Positions 10,318 to 18,759 of a stretch of DNA of 64,000 nt are shown one piece after another. Origin of the DNA: Pelagerythrobacter marinus (lineage in GTDB: Bacteria > Pseudomonadota > Alphaproteobacteria > Sphingomonadales > Sphingomonadaceae). Positions within the stretch are counted from its first letter, which is position 1; each line of letters starts with the position of its first letter. The DNA lies in NCBI RefSeq assembly GCF_009827515.1, contig NZ_WTYO01000001.1, forward strand, positions 539,501 to 603,500, read 5' to 3'. The translations under genes were made by a program, and so were the position numbers. The notes under the pieces were generated by a model. The model ran no database searches. It was given only the letters and a program-made list of their open reading frames with translations, and had not been told where the DNA came from.

Positions 10318-11478
10318 ATGGATCGCTCGCCCCTTGCCGCCGACCCCGCACGATCGCGCGGCCGCGAATTCCCCGAAGACCGCGCCGGGGCCCGCGGGCC
10401 GCGCAGCGAGTTCCAGCGCGACCGCGACCGGATCATCCATTCGATCGCCTTCAGGCGCCTGCGTTCGAAGACCCAGGTCTTCATCGCGCCCGACGGCGAC
10501 CATTACCGCACCCGCCTGACCCACAGCCTGGAGGTCGCACAGATCGGCCGGGTCATCGCCCGCGCGCTGGGCCTCGACGAGGACCTGACCGAGGCGCTGT
10601 GCCTTGCCCACGACATCGGCCACCCGCCGTTCGGCCACGCGGGGGAGGATGCCCTGCAGCATGCGACCGCCGATGCCGGGGGGTTCGACCACAATGCCCA
10701 GGGCCTGCGCGTCCTGATGCGGCTGGAAAGCCCCTATTGCGATCACCCGGGCCTGAACCTGACCTGGGAACTGCTCGAAGGGCTGGCCAAGCACAACGGC
10801 CCGGTCGAAGACCCGGGCTGGGCCCTGGCCGGGCTGGACCGCGATTTCCCCCTCGCGCTGGGCGAGCATTCCTCGCTCGAGGCGCAAGTCGCGGCGGTGG
10901 CCGACGATATCGCCTACGACAACCACGACATCGACGACGGCCTGCGCGCGGGCTTCCTCTCGCTCGACGACCTGCTGACGCTGGATTTCGTCGCAGACCA
11001 GTGGCGCGAGGTCGAAAAACGCTTCCCCCGCGCGCCCCGCGAACGCCAGTTGCGCGAACTGGTGAGGGTGCAGATCGGTCTGATGGTCAACGATGTTATC
11101 GCCCAGGCGCGGCGCGCGACGGCGCCGCTCGCCTCGGCCGGGGACGTGCGCGCGGCAGGGCGCGCGCTGGCGACGTTCTCCCCCGCGATGGCCGCGCGCG
11201 AGCGGCGGCTGAAGAAGTTCATGTACGACCGGCTCTATTACCACCGCGAACAGATCGCCACGGCGGAGCGGGCGCGCGATGTCGTCGCCGCGCTCTACCG
11301 CGCCTATGCCACGGACGAGACGCTCCTGCCCGCTGACTGGCGCCGCTCGCTGCCGGCGGAGCAACCGGAAAGGGCGCGCCACATCGCCGACTTCATCGCC
11401 GGGATGACCGACCGGTTCGCGATCGACCAGTACGCGCGCATCCACGGCCGGCGGCCGGAAGGGCTGAGCAATGTCTGA
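10318..11478 (+). CDS. dgt: Deoxyguanosinetriphosphate triphosphohydrolase-like protein
   Basis: This 386-residue HD-domain enzyme hydrolyses dNTPs to nucleoside and triphosphate. Metal ligands are visible as RLTHSLEV and LAHDIGHPPFGHAGED, followed by GGFDHNAQ. The N-terminal SEFQRDRDRIIHS and KTQVF segments are typical of type 2 Dgt. The ATG at 10318 begins MDRSPLAADPARSRGREFPED, as in other alphaproteobacterial homologs. The next gene starts inside its last codons. Confidence 0.92.
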   Translation: MDRSPLAADPARSRGREFPEDRAGARGPRSEFQRDRDRIIHSIAFRRLRSKTQVFIAPDGDHYRTRLTHSLEVAQIGRVIARALGLDEDLTEALCLAHDIGHPPFGHAGEDALQHATADAGGFDHNAQGLRVLMRLESPYCDHPGLNLTWELLEGLAKHNGPVEDPGWALAGLDRDFPLALGEHSSLEAQVAAVADDIAYDNHDIDDGLRAGFLSLDDLLTLDFVADQWREVEKRFPRAPRERQLRELVRVQIGLMVNDVIAQARRATAPLASAGDVRAAGRALATFSPAMAARERRLKKFMYDRLYYHREQIATAERARDVVAALYRAYATDETLLPADWRRSLPAEQPERARHIADFIAGMTDRFAIDQYARIHGRRPEGLSNV

Positions 11479-12166
11479 CCCGCTGCGGATCGCGCTGGTC
11501 GGCGCCACCGGGCTGGTCGGCCGCGAGGCGATCGCGTTGTCGGTCGGGCGCGAGGACGTTCGCCTGACCGGGCTGGCACGGCGCGAGGTGCCGCTTCCGC
11601 GCGGGGCGCGGATGGAGATGTTCGTGGCCGAGCCGGGCCGCTGGGGCGAAGTGCTGGAGGCGGTCCGCCCGTCGGCGCTGATCTGCGCGCTCGGGACCAC
11701 GTGGCGCAAGGCGGGCGAGGACGAGGACGCCTTTCGCGCGGTGGACCGCGATCTCGTGCTCGAGACCGCCCGCGCGGCGCGCGAGCACGGGGTCGAGCGG
11801 ATGGTCGCGATCAGCTCCGCCGGGGCCTCGCTGGCGGCCAGGGCGTTCTACCTGCGGGTGAAGGCGGAGATGGAGCGCGACCTTGCCAAGGTCGGCTTCC
11901 GTCGCCTCGACCTCCTGCGCCCGGGCCTGCTGCGCGGCGCGCGCGACGGCGACCGGCGGCGGGCCGAACGGATCGGCATCGCGCTGAGCCCGGTGACCGA
12001 CCTGCTGCTGCACGGCAGCTGGCGCGGCTATCGCTCGATCCCCGCGCGCACGGTGGCCGAGGCCGCGCTGGCCCTCGCCATGCGGCGCGCCGGCGGCCGG
12101 TTCCGGCACGACAACGACGCGATTCGCCGGGCCGCGCGCGAATTGCCGCAACCCCTGCCGGCCTGA
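11471..12166 (+). CDS. NAD(P)-binding Rossmann protein, epimerase/TIP30-like
   Basis: The 231-residue protein opens with the dinucleotide motif VGATGLVG. It has CALGTTWRKAG and SSAGASLAARAFYLRVKAEME, a pattern of the atypical SDR group related to eukaryotic HTATIP2/TIP30. The substrate is unknown. It overlaps dgt by 8 bases and is followed 12 bases later by a DUF4281 gene, so the four genes from dgt to the DUF938 methyltransferase look like one operon. Confidence 0.7.
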   Translation: MSDPLRIALVGATGLVGREAIALSVGREDVRLTGLARREVPLPRGARMEMFVAEPGRWGEVLEAVRPSALICALGTTWRKAGEDEDAFRAVDRDLVLETARAAREHGVERMVAISSAGASLAARAFYLRVKAEMERDLAKVGFRRLDLLRPGLLRGARDGDRRRAERIGIALSPVTDLLLHGSWRGYRSIPARTVAEAALALAMRRAGGRFRHDNDAIRRAARELPQPLPA

Positions 12167-12178
12167 GGAGAAGGCACG

Positions 12179-12628
12179 ATGTGGACCGCCCTTTTCGCCG
12201 CCGCCAACCTGCTGGCCCTCGCGGGCTGGATCCTGCTGATCTTCCTCCCGCGCCGCCCGGTCGCGCTGGCGGCGGTGCTCTACCTCGGCACCGGGCTGCT
12301 CTCGGCGGTCTATGCCGTGCTGCTCGTCCTGCTGGCGACCGGGCTCGCCGGGGGCGGGCCGGACCTCGCCGCGCTGGACGGATGGTCGCTGCAATCGATC
12401 CGGGCGCTCTTCGCCTCCGACGCGGCGCTGGTCCTCGGCTGGATACATTACCTCGCCTTCGACCTCTTCGTCGGCCTGTGGATCGCGCGCGATGCCGATG
12501 CGAAGCGCTTCTCGCGCCTGGCGCAGGCGCCGGTCCTGGCGGCGACGTTCCTCGCCGGGCCGCTGGGCCTGTTCGCCTGGCTCGCGATTCGCGAGCGGCG
12601 GGCGCGGGCCTCGGGGCGCTGGCAATGA
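12179..12628 (+). CDS. ABA4-like membrane protein (DUF4281)
   Basis: The 149-residue protein has four predicted transmembrane helices and the family motif WIHYLAFDLFVGLWIARDA, seen in plant ABA4 (neoxanthin synthesis) and in bacterial DUF4281 proteins. Its bacterial role is not established. An AGGAGAAGG ribosome site precedes the ATG, and its stop overlaps the next start (ATGA). Confidence 0.75.
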   Translation: MWTALFAAANLLALAGWILLIFLPRRPVALAAVLYLGTGLLSAVYAVLLVLLATGLAGGGPDLAALDGWSLQSIRALFASDAALVLGWIHYLAFDLFVGLWIARDADAKRFSRLAQAPVLAATFLAGPLGLFAWLAIRERRARASGRWQ

Positions 12629-13236
12629 AGCGCCATGCCCCGGCCGCCGCGCGCAACAGCGGGCCGATCGCAGACGTGCTGGCGCAGGAACTGCCCGAAA
12701 GCGGAACGGTGCTGGAGATCGCCAGCGGCTCGGGCGAACACGCGCTGTTCTTCGCCGAGCGGTTCCCCGGCCTGGCATGGCAGCCGAGCGATCCCGACCC
12801 CGATGCGCTCGCCTCGATCGCCGCCTGGCGGGACGAGCAAGGCCCCGCGAACCTGCGCCCGCCGCTGCCCCTCGACGCGCGCAAGCCCAATGCCTGGCCG
12901 GTGACCCGCGCCGACGCACTGCTGTGCATCAACATGGTCCACATCGGCGAATGGGAAGCGACGGTTGGGCTGTTCAGGGGATGCGCGAAATTCCTGGCCG
13001 GGCAAGCGCCAATCATTCTCTACGGCCCGTACTTGGAGGATGATGTCGAAACTGCGCCATCCAACCTGGCGTTCGACCGCTCCCTGAAAGACCGCAATCC
13101 TGCTTGGGGCCTCCGTAAGGTCGCTGACGTCGATAGCGTGGCTGCCGAGTTCGATTATGAGCGGGCTAATCGTTACGAGATGCCGGTGAACAATCTCACG
13201 CTCGTCTACAGAAGGAACTCAGCCAACGGCCTTTGA
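12625..13236 (+). CDS. DUF938 SAM-dependent methyltransferase with a replaced 3' half
   Basis: The 203-residue protein has the SAM-binding motif EIASGSGEHA at about 31-40 and the family motifs INMVHIGEW, ILYGPYL and APSNLAFD. The product looks complete. The base composition drops sharply from about 12960 on, and the stretch downstream holds a second copy of the family's last codons (13783-13827) in native high-GC style. I infer that the 3' half was exchanged by recombination with a homologous but foreign gene. It is the last gene of the dgt operon. Confidence 0.8.
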   Translation: MKRHAPAAARNSGPIADVLAQELPESGTVLEIASGSGEHALFFAERFPGLAWQPSDPDPDALASIAAWRDEQGPANLRPPLPLDARKPNAWPVTRADALLCINMVHIGEWEATVGLFRGCAKFLAGQAPIILYGPYLEDDVETAPSNLAFDRSLKDRNPAWGLRKVADVDSVAAEFDYERANRYEMPVNNLTLVYRRNSANGL

Positions 13237-13290
13237 GCCAGATCTTGCACGGAATGACATCCTTGCACATTCTTCCGCTTGAAACCTGCC

Positions 13291-13317
13291 CGTCCGCTAG
13301 CGACCCGGTTGCGGACG
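13291..13317. repeat. Short inverted repeat CGTCCGC/GCGGACG
   Basis: Seven-base arms at 13291-13297 and 13311-13317 form a perfect inverted repeat with a 13-base spacer. The same arms recur at 13578-13586 and 13634-13642. Short elements of this kind are scattered between genes in sphingomonad genomes (recollection, not checked). Confidence 0.6.
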
Positions 13318-13342
13318 TTAGAACCCTGTGCCAGAGTCTGCG

Positions 13343-13573
13343 ATGTCCGAACATAGCGAACCCTCCGACAGCCCGAAGGATGACAAACCTATCCGCCCCA
13401 ATCTGATTGGGGTCGTGACTGGGGTATTATCGCTCATGTTGTTTGGCGTCTCGCACTTCACCCTCGGCTTTCCGGACATGTTTATTCATGTGCTGATGCT
13501 GCCGGTGATCATCGGTTTGGTGACCCGCTGGTCAGTTAACCTGAATTACACAAACACTTATCGGGATGAGTGA
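13343..13573 (+). CDS. Small membrane protein, hypothetical
   Basis: The 76-residue protein has a polar N-terminus (MSEHSEPSDSPKDDK) and two hydrophobic stretches (about 22-42 and 45-62). GC content is well below that of the flanks. It sits in the DNA segment that I infer was imported together with the 3' half of the DUF938 gene, between two related inverted repeats. No family is recognised. Confidence 0.5.
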   Translation: MSEHSEPSDSPKDDKPIRPNLIGVVTGVLSLMLFGVSHFTLGFPDMFIHVLMLPVIIGLVTRWSVNLNYTNTYRDE

Positions 13574-13577
13574 GAGA

Positions 13578-13642
13578 ACGTCCGCTTGCCCCCAAAAAAT
13601 CGGACGATCAGGCTTTTCCCTGCGAACCCGAAGAGCGGACGT
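13578..13642. repeat. Second CGTCCGCT inverted repeat
   Basis: Arms ACGTCCGCT (13578-13586) and AGCGGACGT (13634-13642) are perfect 9-base inverted repeats related to the pair at 13291-13317. Together they bracket the small membrane gene. The rest of 13577-13782 shows no gene I can support. Confidence 0.55.
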
Positions 13643-13782
13643 CATGAAGCCATTCATGTGGGGTCTTCAGAGAAAGTCGTGCGCTTGAGGCGATGCTTGG
13701 CGTCAACATGGCCGCATCACCGAGAGAGGGGGCGTCTGTCGGGCCTGTCCGGCGCGCGGTGCGGGTCCTGGTCGAGGACGAC

Positions 13783-13827
13783 GAAACGCCTGCCGACAAC
13801 CTGGCGCTCGTGTACCGCGGGGGCTGA
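13783..13827 (+). pseudogene. Remnant of the original 3' end of the DUF938 gene
   Basis: Fourteen codons and a stop read ETPADNLALVYRGG, aligned with EMPVNNLTLVYRR at the end of the intact protein encoded at 12625-13236. Codon usage here is the high-GC native style, unlike the intact copy's 3' half. The likely remnant may start earlier, near 13750, but similarity is too weak to say. Confidence 0.65.
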
Positions 13828-13892
13828 TTTCCCCTGCAATCAGGCCGGAGGGCGCGCGACCGGCACTCGGGGCGCCGGTCGCGCAAGGTGGA

Positions 13893-14021
13893 TCAGATCG
13901 CGTCGTCGCCGGCTTCGCCGACTGATTCGATGTCCTGCCCCACGCCCTTGACGGTGTTGCAGGCGGTCGCGGCCAGCGACATCGTGGCGATGCCGAACGC
14001 GATCAGTATCTTGCGGGCCAT
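13893..14021 (-). CDS. Entericidin A/B family lipoprotein
   Basis: This 42-residue lipoprotein has a short signal peptide and lipobox Cys at residue 21 (AATACNTVKG), then GVGQDIESVGEAGDD, the entericidin signature. Family members are small outer-membrane lipoproteins linked to envelope stress or toxin/antidote behaviour. The internal ATG at 14021 is chosen over a longer frame because AAAGGAA lies just upstream and the shorter product matches the family. Confidence 0.85.
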   Translation of the reverse strand: MARKILIAFGIATMSLAATACNTVKGVGQDIESVGEAGDDAI

Positions 14022-14138
14022 TTGCGGTTCCTTTCGGGTATCGGTTGGATTGCCGATAGAAACGGCCCCGCGCAGGCGCCGTTCCGCGTTCGTCGCTGCG
14101 ATTGCACGGCCCGGCCCTCCGTCCCATATGGCGCCGCG

Positions 14139-14372
14139 ATGAGCGAGCTGCACAGATTCCTGACATTCGCCAGCGAGGCCGAGATCGTCGGCCTATGGGG
14201 GCTGGGCTTCATCGCGCTGGCGCTGGTCGCGACGCTGGCCGAAGTGCGGCGGCAGAAGCGCGCGCGGATCGACGGCGTCGGCTGGGTGCCCTGGCGCGCG
14301 ATCTTCCTCGCCGCCGCGATCATGGGCGGCGGGCTGATCCTGCTGGCGGTGAAGGGTCTGCTGGCCGGCTAG
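14139..14372 (+). CDS. Hypothetical two-helix membrane protein
   Basis: The 77-residue protein has two hydrophobic segments (about 15-35 and 54-74) separated by a basic linker (EVRRQKRARIDGVGW). No family is recognised. It is transcribed away from the entericidin gene, and the intervening 117 bases should hold both promoters. Confidence 0.5.
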   Translation: MSELHRFLTFASEAEIVGLWGLGFIALALVATLAEVRRQKRARIDGVGWVPWRAIFLAAAIMGGGLILLAVKGLLAG

Positions 14373-14380
14373 GCCGGGGG

Positions 14381-15619
14381 TCAGGACCGCCCGTCGAGCG
14401 GGCGAATGCCGATGGCCTGATAGACTTGCGGCATTTCATCGAGCCGGAAGGGACGCAGCCGGCCGCCCGGGCGGTCGGGAAGCTGGCCGACGAGGTAGGT
14501 TCGGGCGAGCGGGGCCTTGCCCGGGGCGGCGACCCGCAGACGCAGCAGCGGCACGTAGACCGCGGCGCTGCCCTGCCGGATAACGCGCACCTGTTGCAGC
14601 GGCAGGCGCACTTCGCCCTCGATCGCCGCCGGCTCGCCGGGCGCGAGGGTGGCGAGGGTGCCGAACGGCGCGAGCGGCGTGGCCGGTTCGGCCAGCTGCT
14701 CGCCGATCGGGGCAGCGCCGTGCGCGGTGACGAGATCCGCCTCGACCGCGACGTCGTGCCAGGCCTCTACCCCGTCGAGCTGGAGCGTGACGCGGCAGGC
14801 GAAGCTGGCGTTCATCACGCTGCGGCTGAACCGCAGGGGCTGGGCCGCGAGGGTCGGGGCCGCCGGGGCGTTGGCGCGCGCGGCGGGGGTGGCCGGCGCG
14901 GCGCGAGCAGGGGGCGCAGGCTGCGCCGGGGCGGAGCCGGGCCGCGAAGGGTCGGGGATGCGCGCAGGCGGCGCGGGATCGGGCACGCGTGCCACCGGCG
15001 GTTCGATGGCCGGAGCCTGCGCCTCGGCCTGGCGACGGCGGCGCCAGGCGAGCAGCCCGGCGGTGAGGGCGAGGGAAAGGACGAGGACGGCGACGACCGC
15101 CGCGAGCCAGGTCGCCCAGGCGCTGTCCTGCGTGGGGGGCGAGGCGGGGGCGCTTGCCGGCGGGGCCGGGGTGGCGGCCGCATCGCCGGGCGGTTCGTCC
15201 GGTTGCGCGGGAAATTCCGCTGCTGCCGGCGCCGCCGCGGGTGCTTCGGCGGATGTCGGCGACGGGTTCGCCGGGCCGGCGGGCTCTGGTGCGGCGCGCG
15301 GGGCGGGGCGGGGCGTTTCCTGCTGCGGCCCCTGCGGCGGTGCGGGCGCGGGGGAGGGCGCGGCCTCCCGCGGGGCGTCCGGGCCCGGCGCGGCGGTGGG
15401 GCGCGGGGTGGGCGACGGGGCCGCGGTGGGCGGCGCGGTCGGGATCACCCGCGGGGTCGTGGGAAAAGGGGCCTCGGGATCGACCGGGCCCTGGACCTCG
15501 GGCGTGGGCGTCGCTTCCGGGTCGGGCGGCAGGCGGAAATCGCGCACCGAGCCCGATTGCGCGAGCGCGGGGGCAGCGAGGGCCAGGAACAGGGCCGGAA
15601 GCGAGTGGCGAACGTGCAT
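14381..15619 (-). CDS. Pro/Ala-rich membrane-anchored protein, hypothetical
   Basis: The 412-residue protein has a signal peptide (MHVRHSLPALFLALAAPALA), a long Pro/Ala-rich disordered region (about 30-165), one transmembrane helix (about 170-193) followed by RRRR, a second disordered linker, and a C-terminal globular domain of about 130 residues (from LRFSRSVMNASF). The layout suggests a periplasmic stalk with a cytosolic domain. The ATG at 15619 is chosen because it starts the signal peptide. No known family is recognised. Confidence 0.6.
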   Translation of the reverse strand: MHVRHSLPALFLALAAPALAQSGSVRDFRLPPDPEATPTPEVQGPVDPEAPFPTTPRVIPTAPPTAAPSPTPRPTAAPGPDAPREAAPSPAPAPPQGPQQETPRPAPRAAPEPAGPANPSPTSAEAPAAAPAAAEFPAQPDEPPGDAAATPAPPASAPASPPTQDSAWATWLAAVVAVLVLSLALTAGLLAWRRRRQAEAQAPAIEPPVARVPDPAPPARIPDPSRPGSAPAQPAPPARAAPATPAARANAPAAPTLAAQPLRFSRSVMNASFACRVTLQLDGVEAWHDVAVEADLVTAHGAAPIGEQLAEPATPLAPFGTLATLAPGEPAAIEGEVRLPLQQVRVIRQGSAAVYVPLLRLRVAAPGKAPLARTYLVGQLPDRPGGRLRPFRLDEMPQVYQAIGIRPLDGRS

Positions 15620-15741
15620 GGATCCCGATGCTGGCTGGCAATGCATGGCAAGAAGGCGTGGCGAAAGGGCCGGGGCGCTGAATAGGCTCTGAACTGCGAA
15701 GCGCAATCCCGCGGGTTGTGTGCGGGCGGCGATGAAGGCAC

Positions 15742-16209
15742 ATGCGCAGGATGAACGATACACCCGGCACCCTGCACCTGGGGCAGGCGAGCACGCTGCC
15801 GCCCTCTCCCGAAGAGGCGCAGCTCGACTACGTTCCCAACCCGCGCGGCGAGGCGCTGTACCTGGTGCGTTTTGCCGCGCCCGAGTTCACCTCGCTCTGC
15901 CCGGTCACGGGGCAGCCCGATTTCGCGCATCTCGTGATCGATTATGCCCCGGGCAAGACGATCGTCGAATCGAAGAGCCTGAAGCTCTATCTCGGCAGTT
16001 TCCGCAATCACTGCGGTTTCCACGAGGACGTGACGGTCGGCATCGGGCAGCGGCTGGCGGCGGAAATGAAGCCGAAGTGGCTGCGGATCGGCGGGTACTG
16101 GTATCCGCGCGGGGGCATCCCGATCGACGTCTTCTGGCAAAGCGGCCCCCCGCCGGAGGCACTGTGGGTGCCCGACCAGGGGGTCGCGTCCTACCGGGGG
16201 CGGGGATGA
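15742..16209 (+). CDS. queF: NADPH-dependent 7-cyano-7-deazaguanine reductase
   Basis: QueF reduces preQ0 to preQ1 in queuosine biosynthesis. The 155-residue unimodular form has the catalytic Cys in [10 protein letters not shown] (C53, with D60) and the QueF motif ESKSLKLYL near 76-84, then [11 protein letters not shown] start at 15751 (MNDTPG) is also possible. The stop overlaps the fumC start, so the two are probably cotranscribed. Confidence 0.93.
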   Translation: MRRMNDTPGTLHLGQASTLPPSPEEAQLDYVPNPRGEALYLVRFAAPEFTSLCPVTGQPDFAHLVIDYAPGKTIVESKSLKLYLGSFRNHCGFHEDVTVGIGQRLAAEMKPKWLRIGGYWYPRGGIPIDVFWQSGPPPEALWVPDQGVASYRGRG

Positions 16210-17588
16210 ACGCGACGCGGACCGAGACCGACACGATGGGCGCGGTCGAAGTCCCGGCCGATCGCCTGTGGGGCGCGCAGACGCAGCGCAGCCTGGCCAA
16301 TTTCCGGATCGGCGGCGAACGCCTGCCGCAACCGCTGATCCGCGCGCTGGGCGTGATCAAGCGCGCGGCGGCGGAGGCCAACCGCGATCTCGGCGTGCTC
16401 GACCCGGAAATTGCCGGGGCGATCGCGAATGCCGCGCAGGAAGTGATCGACGGCAAGCTCGACGATCATTTCCCGCTGGTTGTGTGGCAGACCGGGTCGG
16501 GCACCCAGTCGAACATGAACGCGAACGAGGTGATCGCGAACCGCGCGATCCAGATGCTGGGCGGCGAACCGGGGTCGAAGAGCCCGGTCCACCCCAACGA
16601 TCACGTCAACCGCAGCCAGTCGTCGAACGACACCTTTCCCAGCGCGATCAACGTCGCGGTCGCCGGGGAGGTCTGCGGCGCGCTGCTGCCCGCGCTGCGC
16701 CGGATGCACGGCGTGCTGGAGGACAAGGCGCGCGAATGGGCCGATATCGTCAAGATCGGGCGCACGCATACGCAGGACGCGACCCCGCTGACGCTGGGGC
16801 AGGAGTTTTCCGGCTACGCCGCGCAAGTCGGCGCGGGGATCGAGCGGATCGAGCTGGCGCTGCCGGGGCTCTGTCGCCTGGCGCAGGGGGGCACGGCGGT
16901 CGGCACCGGTCTCAACGCGCCCGATGGCTTTGCCGGGAAAGTGGCCGAACGCGTAGCCGCGATCACCGGGCTGCCGTTCGGTCCGGCGCCCAACACCTTC
17001 GCCGCGCTGGCCGCGCAGGACGAGCTGGTCTTCGCCCACGGCGCGCTCAACGCGCTGGCGGCGGCGCTTTACAAGATCGCCAACGACATCCGCTTCCTCG
17101 GCTCCGGCCCGCGCGCGGGGCTGGGCGAACTGGCCCTGCCGGCGAACGAGCCGGGAAGCTCGATCATGCCGGGCAAGGTCAACCCGACGCAGTGCGAGGC
17201 GCTGACCCAGGTCTGCATCGAGGTGTTCGGCAACAATGCCGCGCTGACGTTCGCCGGCAGCCAGGGCCAGTTCGAGCTGAATACCTATCGCCCGATGATG
17301 GGGTGGAACGCGCTGCGATCGGCCAGGCTGCTGGCCGATGCGGCCGAGAGCTTCACCGCGAACCTGCTCGAAGGGCTGGAGCCGCGGCGCGAGAATATCG
17401 CGCGCGGGGTGGAAAGCTCGCTGATGCTGGTGACCGCGCTGGCGCCGGCGATCGGTTACGACAAGGCCGCGGCGATCGCCAAGGCCGCGCACGCCGAAGG
17501 CCTGACCCTGCGCGAGGCCGCGGTGCGCAGCGGCCATGTATCGGGCGAAGACTTCGACCGCCTCGTCCGCCCCGAAGACATGGTCTGA
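16206..17588 (+). CDS. fumC: Class II fumarate hydratase
   Basis: FumC hydrates fumarate to malate in the TCA cycle without an iron-sulfur cluster. The 460-residue protein carries [34 protein letters not shown] and the superfamily signature [15 protein letters not shown] (near 316-330). The ATG overlaps the queF stop by 4 bases. Repeats and a tRNA follow. Confidence 0.95.
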   Translation: MNATRTETDTMGAVEVPADRLWGAQTQRSLANFRIGGERLPQPLIRALGVIKRAAAEANRDLGVLDPEIAGAIANAAQEVIDGKLDDHFPLVVWQTGSGTQSNMNANEVIANRAIQMLGGEPGSKSPVHPNDHVNRSQSSNDTFPSAINVAVAGEVCGALLPALRRMHGVLEDKAREWADIVKIGRTHTQDATPLTLGQEFSGYAAQVGAGIERIELALPGLCRLAQGGTAVGTGLNAPDGFAGKVAERVAAITGLPFGPAPNTFAALAAQDELVFAHGALNALAAALYKIANDIRFLGSGPRAGLGELALPANEPGSSIMPGKVNPTQCEALTQVCIEVFGNNAALTFAGSQGQFELNTYRPMMGWNALRSARLLADAAESFTANLLEGLEPRRENIARGVESSLMLVTALAPAIGYDKAAAIAKAAHAEGLTLREAAVRSGHVSGEDFDRLVRPEDMV

Positions 17589-17611
17589 CCCCCGCGCTGA
17601 ACCGGCACGAG

Positions 17612-17722
17612 CCCGCGCTCAAGTAGCGCGAAGCGCGGTAGCGCAGAGATCCCGCGCTCGAGCAGCGCGAAGCGCGGTAGCGCAGAGATCCCGCGCTCAA
17701 GTAGCGCGAAGCGCGGTAGCGC
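17612..17722. repeat. 39-bp tandem repeat, nearly three units
   Basis: Units begin at 17612, 17651 and 17690; the third stops after 33 bases. Each contains CCCGCGCTNNAGNAGCGCG and AAGCGCGGTAGCGC, with internal GCGC symmetry that can fold. Units 1 and 3 are identical over their length, while unit 2 differs at two positions. The array lies between the fumC stop and the tRNA-Thr 3' end. Confidence 0.85.
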
Positions 17723-17733
17723 AACAAAGGAAT

Positions 17734-17753
17734 CCATTTTCGCTCCGCGAAAA

Positions 17754-17756
<3 letters not shown>
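17734..17756 (-). terminator. Hairpin joined to the tRNA-Thr CCA end
   Basis: CCATTTTCGC and GCGAAAATGG form a perfect 10-bp stem with a 3-base loop. Read on the minus strand, the first arm begins with the CCA of the tRNA. It may act as a terminator or as a 3' processing signal; there is no T-run after it, so termination is only an inference. Confidence 0.45.
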
Positions 17757-17829
<73 letters not shown>

Positions 17830-17852
17830 CCGCGCGAGGTCCGCCCTTTGCG

Positions 17853-18734
17853 TCAAAGCGCGCCGAAGGTCCAGCCCTCCGTGCGCGCGAGGGCGGGGGT
17901 GAGGGCGCGCGGGCGCCAGCGTTCGGGATCGCCGGCCACCTTGCGCAGCCAGGCGGCGGCGAGCAGGGCGTCGCTGGCGTGATCGTCGATCGCGCCGGTC
18001 CCGCGCGGGGCGGGGGAGCCGAGCGCGCCCAGCGCCTCGCCCAGCGCGGCATGGCTGCGCATCTTTGCACGGGCCGCGCTGCGCCCTGCCTCGAGCGCGG
18101 CGAGCGAGGTGTAGATTTCGACCACGACCGAACCCGTCGGCGGCAGCGGATCGATCGGCCAGACGGGCAGCGCGGGGCCGAGCCGGTGCAGCAGGCGCAT
18201 TCCCGTCAGGCTCGCCTTGCCGACCTGGGCCGCGCCGACCAGATTGAAGTTGGAGTAAGGTTTACATCCCATCGCCGCCTGCGCGCTCTCGGTCACGCGG
18301 AACCGCCCTTTCCCATGGGCCGCGCCGTCGCAGCGAAACCGCGCCCCCTCGCGCCCCCCGTGGCGGCGGAAATAGGGGGCGAAGGCCGGGTGATCGACGA
18401 ATGACCCCGCGCCCAGGTGCGGGTCGCGCGCGCTCACCCGGTCCACCAGGGCCCAGAGCGCGCGGGCATCGGCAGGGCTTTCGGCGAGCCCGGGAAAGAA
18501 GGCCCCGCAGTCGGCGAAGGGGAGCGAGATTCCGAGGTCCAGGCCGACCAGGGTATCGGCAGGCAGCCCCTCGGCGAGGAAAGCCAGAACTTCGGGCCGC
18601 GACCAGCGCCGGCCGCGATCGACCAGCACCGGCGCGCCGCCCTGCGCGTCGGCGAGCGCGAGCGCGATCCCCGCGTGCCGCTCGCCCGCCGCGCCCGACC
18701 AGTCGATGGCGAGGAAATGGCGGAACCGGCTCAT
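17853..18734 (-). CDS. Hypothetical protein, possibly RNase H-fold (DUF429-like)
   Basis: The 293-residue protein starts MSRFRHFLAIDWSGAAGERH; an early IDWSG acidic motif resembles the first strand of RNase H-fold DUF429 proteins, and D-rich HASDALLAAAWL near the C-terminus could give another acidic residue. The similarity is by eye only. The start at 18734 is preferred over a longer frame without family-like sequence. It lies 25 bases downstream of rarA on the same strand. Confidence 0.55.
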   Translation of the reverse strand: MSRFRHFLAIDWSGAAGERHAGIALALADAQGGAPVLVDRGRRWSRPEVLAFLAEGLPADTLVGLDLGISLPFADCGAFFPGLAESPADARALWALVDRVSARDPHLGAGSFVDHPAFAPYFRRHGGREGARFRCDGAAHGKGRFRVTESAQAAMGCKPYSNFNLVGAAQVGKASLTGMRLLHRLGPALPVWPIDPLPPTGSVVVEIYTSLAALEAGRSAARAKMRSHAALGEALGALGSPAPRGTGAIDDHASDALLAAAWLRKVAGDPERWRPRALTPALARTEGWTFGAL

Positions 18735-18759
18735 CGCCGCCCGGCCATGTGCGCCGGCC

